DNA of 64,000 bases from Streptomyces sp. NBC_00683 (GTDB taxonomy: Bacteria; Actinomycetota; Actinomycetes; Streptomycetales; Streptomycetaceae), in assembly GCF_036226745.1 (NCBI RefSeq), contig NZ_CP109013.1, positions 7,812,001 to 7,876,000 of the forward strand, given 5' to 3'. Positions 28,141 to 34,932 of this stretch are shown piece by piece. Made by a program: the position numbers and the translations under genes. Position 1 is the first letter of the stretch, and each line of letters begins with the position of its first letter. The notes under the pieces are model-generated. The model saw only the letters and a program-made list of their open reading frames with translations. It did no database searches and had not been told where the DNA came from.

Positions 28141-29366
28141 GGGCCGGGCCGGCACAGGTGCGGGCGGCGCTCGCCGAGGCATACCGCGGCGAGTGGGGCG
28201 TCGTGTTCGGCACGATCGTGCGCATGACCGGCGACTGGGAGCTCGCCGAGGACTGCGCGCAGGAGGCGTTCGCCCGCGCCCTGCCGGCCTGGGAACAGGA
28301 GGGGGTGCCGCGCAGGCCGGGGGCATGGCTGGTGACCGCCGCGCGGCACCGCGCTCTTGACGTGCTGCGTCGCCGGGCGACCGAGCGCGGCAAGCTCTCC
28401 GAGGTCGCTGCGCACGAGGCGGTCCGCGAACCGCGGCCGCCCGGGGACGAGCGGCTGCGGCTGGTGTTCACCTGCTGCCACCCGGCGCTCCCCCTCGAAT
28501 CCCGGGTCGCGCTGACGCTGCGGGCGGTCAGCGGCCTGACCACGCGCGAGATCGCCCGCGCCTTCCTGGTCGGCGAGGACACCGTGTCGCAGCGGATCCT
28601 GCGGGCGAAACGCAAGATCGCGGCGGCCGGAATCCCGTACAGAGTGCCACCACCCGGGGCGCGCGCTGAACGGCTGGACGGGGTACTCGCCGTCATCTAC
28701 CTCGTGTTCACCGAGGGCTACGCACCGAGCGACGGCAGCACCGTCCGCGACAACCTCGCCGAGGAGGCCGTCCGGCTCGCCCGGCTCGTCGCGGCCGAGG
28801 CACCCGACGAGCCGGAGACGCGGGGGCTCCTCGCGCTGCTGCTGCTCCAGCACTCAAGACGCGCCGCCCGGCTCGATGCCGACGGCGGGCCGGTCACGCT
28901 GGAAAGCCAGGACCGGACCCGGTGGGACCGGACGCTCATCGCCGAGGGCGTGGCCCTGGGCCGCGAGGCCGTCGCGGCGGACGGCCCGTACGCGCTCCAG
29001 GCGGCGATCGCCGCGCAGCACGCCCTCGCCCCGGTCGCGGCAGCGACCGACTGGGCGGCGATCGTGGCGTTGTACGATCGTCTCCTCGCCCTGCGCGCGA
29101 ACCCGGTCGTGGCGCTCAACCGCGCCGTCGCCCTCGGGATGCGCGACGGACCTCAGGCGCAGTTGAACGCTGTCGACGCCCTCGGCTCACCCAAGGCGCT
29201 GGCCGGGAACCACGCCGTGCCCGCTGTCCGCGCGGACGCGCTGCACCGCCTCGGTCGCACCCGCGAGGCCGCGGAGGCGTACCGGGCGGCGGAGGTGATC
29301 GCCCCGAACGGGGCGATCGCCCGGGAGTACGCGCAGCGGGCCGCCGAGGGGGAACTGGTCGGTTGA
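28137..29366 (+). CDS. ECF42-type RNA polymerase sigma factor with DUF6596/TPR tail
   Basis: The protein is 409 aa, with a GTG start overlapping the YCII stop. Sigma region 2 is RMTGDWELAEDCAQEAFARA, and region 4 is SGLTTREIARAFLVGEDTVS, then QRILRAKRK. A long C-terminal extension follows (VIYLVFTEGYAP, then TPR-like VALNRAVALGMRDG and RADALHRLGRTREAAEAYRA). This extension is diagnostic of ECF42 and replaces an anti-sigma factor in control. No anti-sigma gene is adjacent, as expected. The pair is carried as cargo in the IS-bounded unit. Confidence 0.92.
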   Translation: MRAGPAQVRAALAEAYRGEWGVVFGTIVRMTGDWELAEDCAQEAFARALPAWEQEGVPRRPGAWLVTAARHRALDVLRRRATERGKLSEVAAHEAVREPRPPGDERLRLVFTCCHPALPLESRVALTLRAVSGLTTREIARAFLVGEDTVSQRILRAKRKIAAAGIPYRVPPPGARAERLDGVLAVIYLVFTEGYAPSDGSTVRDNLAEEAVRLARLVAAEAPDEPETRGLLALLLLQHSRRAARLDADGGPVTLESQDRTRWDRTLIAEGVALGREAVAADGPYALQAAIAAQHALAPVAAATDWAAIVALYDRLLALRANPVVALNRAVALGMRDGPQAQLNAVDALGSPKALAGNHAVPAVRADALHRLGRTREAAEAYRAAEVIAPNGAIAREYAQRAAEGELVG

Positions 29367-29428
29367 CTCCGTACGGTGAAGGTTTCCTCCGGCGGACCCC
29401 GCACGGTGGCCGTTGCCGCCCGTAGGCT

Positions 29429-29578
29429 CTGGGCGCCCTCGACCAGGAGTGCGTCGGGCCCATGCTCGACGTCAGCGTGCGTGCCAAGCTGGAACCGCTG
29501 CGCGGGAAGCTGGTCCGACTCGTCGATCGCGGCTGGCTGCGGAAACTGCCCGACGGCCGGTTCACCACCCGCCTGTGA
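29429..29578 (+). pseudogene. IS-associated accessory protein, C-terminal fragment
   Basis: Reads MLDVSVRAKLEPLRGKLVRL, then VDRGWLRKLPDGRFTTRL to a stop at 29578. This is the winged-helix-like end of the same accessory protein whose first half lies at 26155. It has no promoter or N terminus of its own. It stops 70 bases before the transposase start, its normal neighbour. Confidence 0.6.
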
Positions 29579-29648
29579 TCAGGAAGGCCGACACAAGGCG
29601 GTGCTGCGCAGTCGTAACCAGGTTGCCCTCGCCAGCCGTTGGAATTGT

Positions 29649-30482
29649 GTGACGAATACTAAAGAGCGCGCCGAGGACACCTGCCCGCTTACCTATCAGT
29701 GCCGTCTGTCGCTGTCCACGCGCACCGTCAACCACCTCGCCGGTCTGCTGCGGCGCCATCTGAAGGTGATTTGGTCCCGATGGCGGATCCTGCCGCCGGG
29801 GAAGATCGCAGTGATCGTCCTGGCAGTACTGCGCCACGACCAGCGCCTGGCCGACTTGGCCGGCGGCAACAACGTGTCCGAGTCCACCGTCCGCCGCTGG
29901 CGAGACGAGCTGATCGGACTGCTCGCCGCCCAAGCGCCGCGCCTGGGCCGCGCCCTGAGAAGGGTCGTTAAGCAGGGCGGGGAGGCGGTCCTGATCGACG
30001 GCACCCTCATCCGCACCCAGCGCCGCACCGGGAAGGCCGACTGGCGGAACTACTCCGGCAAGCACCACTGCCACGGCCTGCACTTCCTCGCCCTCACCGA
30101 CGAAAGCGGCCGCCTGATCTGGATATCCGCCGCCCGGCCCGGCTGCACCCACGACAACACCGCCGCCCGCCGCGACCGCATCTTGGCCCACCTGCGCGCC
30201 GCCGGCCTCGGGGCAGTGGCCGACCTCGGCTTCCGCGGCCTGGACAACGACATCCTCGACCCCGTGGTCGTCACCGGCTACACCGCCAGCCGCACCCACA
30301 AGCTCACTCCGGGCCAGAAGACCGCCAACCGCGTCCTCGCCAACGGACGCGCACCGGTCGAGCACGGCTTCGCGCACCTCAAGAACTGGCGGACCCTCAC
30401 CAAACTCCGCACCGACCCCGCCCGCGCCACCGAGCTTCTGCGCGCCCTGCTCGTTCTGACAAACCTCGAAGTCAACCGTTGA
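29649..30482 (+). CDS. IS5-family transposase (DDE_Tnp_4)
   Basis: The protein is 277 aa from a GTG (VTNTKERAEDTCPLTYQCRL); the longer upstream frame overlaps the accessory fragment and is not expected. N-terminal helix-turn-helix: LAGGNNVSESTVRRWRDEL. DDE residues are suggested in VLIDGTLIRTQRR (first D), ADLGFRGLD (second D), and the late APVEHGFAHLKNW (E). It is intact and possibly active. The right IR begins at its stop codon. Confidence 0.9.
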   Translation: MTNTKERAEDTCPLTYQCRLSLSTRTVNHLAGLLRRHLKVIWSRWRILPPGKIAVIVLAVLRHDQRLADLAGGNNVSESTVRRWRDELIGLLAAQAPRLGRALRRVVKQGGEAVLIDGTLIRTQRRTGKADWRNYSGKHHCHGLHFLALTDESGRLIWISAARPGCTHDNTAARRDRILAHLRAAGLGAVADLGFRGLDNDILDPVVVTGYTASRTHKLTPGQKTANRVLANGRAPVEHGFAHLKNWRTLTKLRTDPARATELLRALLVLTNLEVNR

Positions 30483-30589
30483 CAGACGATCTTCTCAGCG
30501 GACTCTCGCCCAGGACCGGCACGAGCTCACAGAGCATCGGTCACACCAGCCCTTTGACCTGCGACTTCAGGCTGACGGAGGCTCAGTGC
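30481..30589 (+). repeat. Leader-like sequence, copy B, next to the transposase
   Basis: Ungapped, about 77 percent identical homologue of 25412-25517. After CGGAGGCTCAGTG comes GTCTCCCGCGCTGCGGAGGC, which looks like a heavily decayed version of the CRISPR-like unit found at copy A. Its first 16 bases coincide with the IS right inverted repeat. Confidence 0.5.
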
Positions 30590-30747
30590 GTCTCCCGCGC
30601 TGCGGAGGCTGTGTTCGACGAGGCGGGTTGGTCGGTGGTGCCGGCGTAGCGCAGAGCCGCCCCTACGGCCAGTCCGAACAGGTCGCAGATGCGGCGGGGG
30701 CCGCCATCGGTGGCCTCGGCCTCGTGGAGGAGGCGGTCCTCTCGAAG
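30583..30747 (-). pseudogene. Tyrosine-integrase/recombinase C-terminal remnant
   Basis: The 54-residue tail LREDRLLHEAEATDGGPRRI followed by CDLFGLAVGAALRYA ends at a stop at 30583. The REDR.L.EA...G..RR..DLFG pattern resembles the C terminus of actinobacterial phage-type integrases or recombinases. Upstream sequence in this frame has no catalytic R-H-R-Y segment. It is a decayed fragment at best. Confidence 0.4.
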
Positions 30748-31090
30748 CCGGAGGCGTGCGGCTCGACGGCCACTCCGCCCGCCGCGGACACTCGTCACGG
30801 CGTGGCACAAGCGCGCCAAGCGCACCGGAAGCTGCGCAAGCAGGGCGGCTGGGCACCGAACTGGCCGGTCTTCTGGGAGTACGTCGACGAGGGCTGAACG
30901 CTGGGAGGACGCCGCCACCGGGGGCGTCAGCGTGCAGTTCACTGGTGGCGGCGACGCCGCCCGTGGAACCGCGCGGGGAACGTCGACGACCAAGTAGTGG
31001 GGCTGCGCGAGCCCCAGGAACATCAAGAGCCGCTGGTGGACCAAGGTGCCACGATTTTTGCGGTGGCCGGCCCAGGAGCAGGAGTGAGAA
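30748..31090. other. No confident gene
   Basis: A plus-strand frame ending at 30897 finishes ARQAHRKLRKQGGWAPNWPV then FWEYVDEG, which looks protein-like, but it has no recognisable start or family. It probably belongs to a decayed gene. Nothing else stands out. Confidence 0.4.
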
Positions 31091-31363
31091 ATGCGTTGCG
31101 TCAACTGTGGACAAGAGACGGAGTATGAACGCCAGCCCGGCATCGGGGGCTCACCGGAGATAGGGTTGGTGCACGTCAGCAGCGGTATGACGGCCTGTTT
31201 TCCGGAGCGTGGTCCGGCAAGCCCGTCTGTCAAAGCTCCGGTGCCACCGCACATCCGCCGAGTTCTGGAGCGGGGACCGCGGTTGCCTCCGCCGCCACCA
31301 CCCGGATTCCTGATCGAGGAGGACGGGCCCGGTTCGGGGGAGTGCAGTCCAACGGCACCGTGA
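31091..31363 (+). CDS. Hypothetical protein, 90 aa, possible remnant
   Basis: A good AGGAGTGAG ribosome site precedes MRCVNCGQETEYERQPGIGG. The CxxC at residues 3-6 suggests half of a zinc ribbon, but no second CxxC follows; the rest is Pro-rich (PRLPPPPPPGFLIEE). It may be a truncated zinc-ribbon protein. Function unknown. Confidence 0.4.
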   Translation: MRCVNCGQETEYERQPGIGGSPEIGLVHVSSGMTACFPERGPASPSVKAPVPPHIRRVLERGPRLPPPPPPGFLIEEDGPGSGECSPTAP

Positions 31364-31839
31364 CGTCCGTGTCGCGCGGGCTGCCCCAGCCGCCGAGCGC
31401 TGTCCGACCCGGACCGTAGCCTGACCGCTGTCCGCACGACACAGGAGGTACGTTCCGTGGATCCCACGACCGCCTGCTTCATTCAGGTCTTCTCACGCAG
31501 AGCAAGGCCGCCTGCGCCATCGCCTCACGGGCCGGCACAGGCGCGGAGAACTGACCGAGGATCAGTATCGCGCGGTCCTTGGCCCGTTTACCGCCGCTGG
31601 CTTCGCGGTGCCCGAGCGGGACAAGTAGTACTCCAGGTGGTTGCGTGATGTCCGGCGGGTTCGTTGGCGGAACGCCGTCAGGTGTCGTGCCTGGTGTCAG
31701 GCGTGTCACGTGCCGGGCATCAGGGACCACCGCAGGCGTCGCTGGGACTGGTCCGGCGACGCACCCTGGCCGCCCGACAACGTCTGCCCGGCCGCGTGAT
31801 GGTTTGGCGCAGGAGCAGCTCTTCGAGCCGGGGCGGCCG
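31364..31839. other. No confident gene
   Basis: Short overlapping frames only. One plus-strand stretch ending at 31628 reads ELTEDQYRAVLGPFTAAGFA, protein-like but without a start. I see no family, RNA gene or repeat here. Confidence 0.4.
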
Positions 31840-32436
31840 TCAGGCGTTCGCTCCGCCGTGGTCGATGTCGAACGTTTCGAGCGGCGTGCGGGCGCCGTCG
31901 CGGAACGCGTCGAGGCCCGTCTCGAAGTCGACCGCGGACCCCGCGAACAGCGTCGATTCGTCGGGTGCAACGTAGATCTTGCCTCCGCCGCGTACGGCGT
32001 GCACGAGGCAGACGCCGAGCCCGTCCGGCAGCTCGATGACGTTCAGTACCGGGTCGGTCCTGAGCTGAGCGAAGTGCGCTCTGCCCACCACTATGAGCCG
32101 GTCGACGCCCTCGGATGCCGCGTCGCTTCCGCCTGCGGGAGTTGGCAGTGGTGCCGTGCGGTCCTCGACCGTCTCGACCGCGTAGCCGGAACGCTCGGCA
32201 GCGTCGAGGAATGCATGGAGATCGGATGCCTCGCGCAGGAGCGCTCCGAGCTCGCCCTCGCATTTGGCCACGTGGAACGTTGCGGTGGCGAACGGATGCG
32301 TGACCGGTGCTTCCCCTGGCAGCGGCGGCGGGGTTGAGGTGCTTACGAGCACCCCCGGTTCGCCCTTGAGTTCCATCGCGAGCCGCTTGCCGTGAAAGAG
32401 GCAGTACATGCGCACCGACCCGGTTGTATCACTCAC
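31840..32436 (-). CDS. Hypothetical protein, 198 aa
   Basis: The GTG at 32436 (VSDTTGSVRMYCLFHGKRLA) is preferred because GGAG lies nine bases upstream. The sequence has codon use and composition of a real gene: ATFHVAKCEGELGALLREAS, LIVVGRAHFAQLRTDPVLNV, GGGKIYVAPDESTLFAGSAV. It looks like an alpha/beta protein with no motif I can name. It is isolated within the island. Confidence 0.6.
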   Translation of the reverse strand: MSDTTGSVRMYCLFHGKRLAMELKGEPGVLVSTSTPPPLPGEAPVTHPFATATFHVAKCEGELGALLREASDLHAFLDAAERSGYAVETVEDRTAPLPTPAGGSDAASEGVDRLIVVGRAHFAQLRTDPVLNVIELPDGLGVCLVHAVRGGGKIYVAPDESTLFAGSAVDFETGLDAFRDGARTPLETFDIDHGGANA

Positions 32437-32555
32437 GACGTCTGCTCCGTTTCCTATTTCTGCCCGTAGAGGGCGAACAAACCCGGCGATGACTTCAAGC
32501 CGAAGAACTACTGGTATTCGACCAACCATCAGGTCGTTATCTCGGTGTTGAACAG

Positions 32556-32744
32556 TTATGACGCGTTGGCGGTGCCGTAACCGAAGTCGTCGGGGTGGCC
32601 GTATGCGATTTGGGCACCGGTCAGCTGGCCGGTGGTGGCGGCCAGGGCCAGCGTCTCACGCAGTTGGTCTGCCTTGTCTTTCTGGCGGCCTGGGATGTCC
32701 CCGGCGAGCAGCAGGACCTGGCGGTGCTTGAGTACGGCCTTGAC
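32556..32744 (-). pseudogene. C-terminal fragment of unknown protein
   Basis: An open frame of 62 residues, VKAVLKHRQVLLLAGDIPGR through GAQIAYGHPDDFGYGTANAS, ends with TAA at 32556. The composition is clearly protein-like, but the frame begins directly after a stop codon with no start. It is most likely the end of a larger gene whose 5' part has been lost. No family recognised. Confidence 0.45.
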
Positions 32745-33133
32745 TCAGCCGGCGGGCGGCCGCGGGAGTGTGCCGCGGTAGAACAACTCCACGGCCGGGT
32801 CAGCACCTCGAGCAGCAGACGAGGCTGCAGCAGACGGCCTTCAAGGGGCTGGAACACCGCGACAGCTGTCCATTCCTGCAGCGGTCCGGCGTCGTCGAGT
32901 TCGGCCGTGACCAGGCGGAAGCCGTTCTGCAGCACGGTCTGTATGAAGAGGTTGCGCGGCTCGGCTTCGTGGGGGTCGGCGTTGGTGGGCGGCGTCATGA
33001 CCGTACGGAGGATGAGCAGCGGCGGGGCGTCCACGATGCCCGCGGTCATCGTCATGTCGATTCCGACCGAAGGCTCGTGGAGTGCTTCCTCCTCGGGATA
33101 CATCGGGATGATCCGCGACGGCGCCCAGTGCAT
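32745..33133 (-). pseudogene. Hypothetical protein with probable frameshift
   Basis: From MHWAPSRIIPMYPEEEALHE the frame reads well to PLEGRLLQPRLLLEVL. It then becomes low-complexity, while the next frame gives DPAVELFYRGTLPRPPAG and a stop at 32745. One missing base near CTGACCCG would join them. It is therefore a broken gene or a sequence error. Function is unknown. Confidence 0.45.
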
Positions 33134-33172
33134 GATGGATCCAGAGCCGCCGACTGCCCGTAGCCTTCCTCC

Positions 33173-33823
33173 ATGCAGGCAACTTTGATGATCTACGACG
33201 GCACGGCCGCGCCCGATGCAGACGTGCCACGTACCGGGGGTGTGCCGCTGGCCCCCGAGGGGTTCACCTGGCCGGTGTGCGGCGACCACTGCGGAGGCCC
33301 GATGCAGTTCTTCGCGCATCTGCCGGTCGAGTACGGCGTCCTGTCCGTGTTCGTGTGCCAGAACGATCCGGGCGCCTGCGAGATGTGGGACGCGACCTCC
33401 GGGGCGAATCGGGTCCTTCTTTTCCCGCCCACGGGACTGGTACCGGTGGCCGTACCCGAGAAGGGTGTGACACTGCTGCCCGCAGTGTCGGCGATCACGA
33501 CCCGAGTTGTGACGCTCGAACCCGAGGAGGATGACGGCGACGATCTCCCGCGCGGCACATACGACCTCGCCCGTTCAGGGTGGAAGCGGGAACCCGGCGA
33601 GAGGTTCGGGAAGCAACGCGAGGTGCTCGGATCGCTCGGCGGCAGCCCCTCCTACCTGGACGACGACCGGTTGCCCGGGTGCCCCTCCTGCTCCGGCACG
33701 ACGGAATTCGCTGCACACTTGGAGGAAGGGATCGACCAGCAGACCGCGATGAAGCTCGGCGGCCAGTTGGGCTACGTCTTCGTCTGCCGCCCCTGCTCCG
33801 AGGGCACCTTCCTCACGGACTGA
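33173..33823 (+). CDS. DUF1963/YwqG-like hypothetical protein
   Basis: The protein is 216 aa. The opening TGGVPLAPEGFTWPVC and CGGPMQFFAHLPVEYGVLSV resemble YwqG/DUF1963 proteins, which read as TRIGG.P..P....WP and L.F..Q. Cysteine pairs (PVCGDHCG; CPSCSGTTEF; FVCRPC) suggest zinc binding. Function is unknown. The start at 33173 overlaps no neighbour. Confidence 0.65.
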   Translation: MQATLMIYDGTAAPDADVPRTGGVPLAPEGFTWPVCGDHCGGPMQFFAHLPVEYGVLSVFVCQNDPGACEMWDATSGANRVLLFPPTGLVPVAVPEKGVTLLPAVSAITTRVVTLEPEEDDGDDLPRGTYDLARSGWKREPGERFGKQREVLGSLGGSPSYLDDDRLPGCPSCSGTTEFAAHLEEGIDQQTAMKLGGQLGYVFVCRPCSEGTFLTD

Positions 33824-33829
33824 GCGCGC

Positions 33830-33966
33830 CTGTGGCGGCAGGCCCCGCCGCCTACGCGGACTGGCCGAAGTCAGGGCCCCGATTCGAGCAGTGGGCGACC
33901 GCTCTTGGTCCTGAGGCCACACGCTGGGCGGTGGCGGCAGAGCTCTGGCGAGAGGCCCTGGCCGTC
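33830..33966 (+). pseudogene. Short coding remnant abutting the MerR gene
   Basis: An open frame reads AYADWPKSGPRFEQWATALG then PEATRWAVAAELWREALAVS. It is protein-like until it meets the antisense of the MerR gene at 33967. It is probably the left part of a gene truncated when the MerR block arrived. Confidence 0.35.
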
Positions 33967-34290
33967 TCAGACTGCGGTCGGTGGGTTCCCCGATTCGGCC
34001 ATGCGGTGGTGTTCGGCGTTGATGCGCTGTGCTTCTTCGAGGATGACGATGCGGCAGGCGGCCTCGATGGGAGTGCCGTGGTCGACGAGTTCGCGGGCGC
34101 GGGTGGCGATGCGCAGCTGGTAGCGGGAGTAGCGGCGGTGTCCGCCGGCGGAGCGGAGCGGGGTGATGAGGCGGGCTTCGCCGATGGCGCGGAGGAAGCT
34201 CTGGGTGGTGCCGAGCATGTCGGCGGCCCGGCCCATGGTGTGGGCGGGGTAGTCGTCGTCGAGACGGCCGAACGGGTCGTCTGCGGTCAT
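33967..34290 (-). CDS. MerR family transcriptional regulator, short
   Basis: The protein is 107 aa. HTH: YPAHTMGRAADMLGTTQSFL, RAIGEARLITPLRSAGGHRR, YSRYQLRIATRARELVDHG, which is a standard MerR DNA-binding domain. The C-terminal helix (EAACRIVILEEAQRINAEHH) is short and has no effector domain. This single-domain type is frequent in Streptomyces. The target is unknown. Confidence 0.85.
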   Translation of the reverse strand: MTADDPFGRLDDDYPAHTMGRAADMLGTTQSFLRAIGEARLITPLRSAGGHRRYSRYQLRIATRARELVDHGTPIEAACRIVILEEAQRINAEHHRMAESGNPPTAV

Positions 34291-34315
34291 CGCACCTCTT
34301 TCTGGTACACGTGAG

Positions 34316-34344
34316 GGGCCCTGGTGCCTATGGCACCAGGGCCC
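34316..34344. terminator. Perfect 13-bp hairpin
   Basis: Arms 34316-34328 and 34332-34344 (GGGCCCTGGTGCC and complement) surround a TAT loop. It lies upstream of the MerR gene, so it may terminate a lost minus-strand gene or serve as an operator. Confidence 0.5.
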
Positions 34345-34932
34345 GAAGGAACTGCTACACCATCTGCCGGCCCTGGTACTGCGCCGACCTTCTGTGTCCG
34401 CCGTCCCGACCTGAGCTGGGTCGGGGGTGCGGGGATCGCGGTTGCTTGACCGGAGACCACCTCACTATCGATGTCCTGCGGAACCCGGACTCAGGCGTCC
34501 GTCTGGGCGATCCTGATGGCGCTCGGTTCCTCCGGTCTTTGCACGGTGACCAACTGTCTACCAGTGGGGGACTGGGAACTGCTGGTACTGCTGGTGATGC
34601 GAACTGCTCTGCGGCCTCAATCACCGCCGCTCTTCGGCAGCCAGCCCCGTCGCCCGTCCTGCGTCTGCTCTGAGAGTGGTGACGTGTCGGGAGCGGGGCG
34701 CGTCGGGTGAAGAGCGAGGTCTTGTCTGTGGGCGGTCAACCAGATAGGACTGTTCTTGTAACTGATCATCGGGCGGTGACACCTGTACATGTCGCCTGCT
34801 CGGCGATGCCGTGTGCGCGGAGAGGGCGGTGCCGTGAGGTCGGCCGATGCCATGGCGTCACGGCCGCCGGATACGCGGTGCCTCAGGTCGACGTCTTCCC
34901 TCGGGTCACGGACCGTTGAGGCTTGTAGGGAA
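34345..34932. other. No confident gene
   Basis: There are several open frames without family resemblance. The element GAGGTCTTGTCTG followed shortly by GGTCAACC (34710-34741) recurs at 37626-37650. The right part should hold the promoter of the acylase gene, but no clear boxes are visible. Confidence 0.45.

Larger units (their letters stand above)
26077..30496 (+). mobile_element. IS5-type element with cargo between its ends (putative)
   Basis: The left end carries GAGTAGATCGTCTGAC (26077-26092). The right end carries the inverted GACAGACGATCTTCTC (30481-30496), overlapping the transposase stop; 14 of 16 positions match. Between them lie the two halves of an accessory ORF, about 3 kb of cargo and a full transposase. 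Either cargo was inserted into the accessory gene, or two IS copies were fused around it. True termini and target duplications were not identified. Confidence 0.5.

Noticed and set aside
29376..29648. A longer transposase N terminus
   Set aside because: Overlaps the in-frame accessory C-terminal fragment, and the usual transposase N terminus (VTNTKERAEDTCPLTYQ) begins at 29649.
34316..34344. A tRNA-like or riboswitch structure
   Set aside because: A simple perfect hairpin; no cloverleaf, no conserved aptamer parts.
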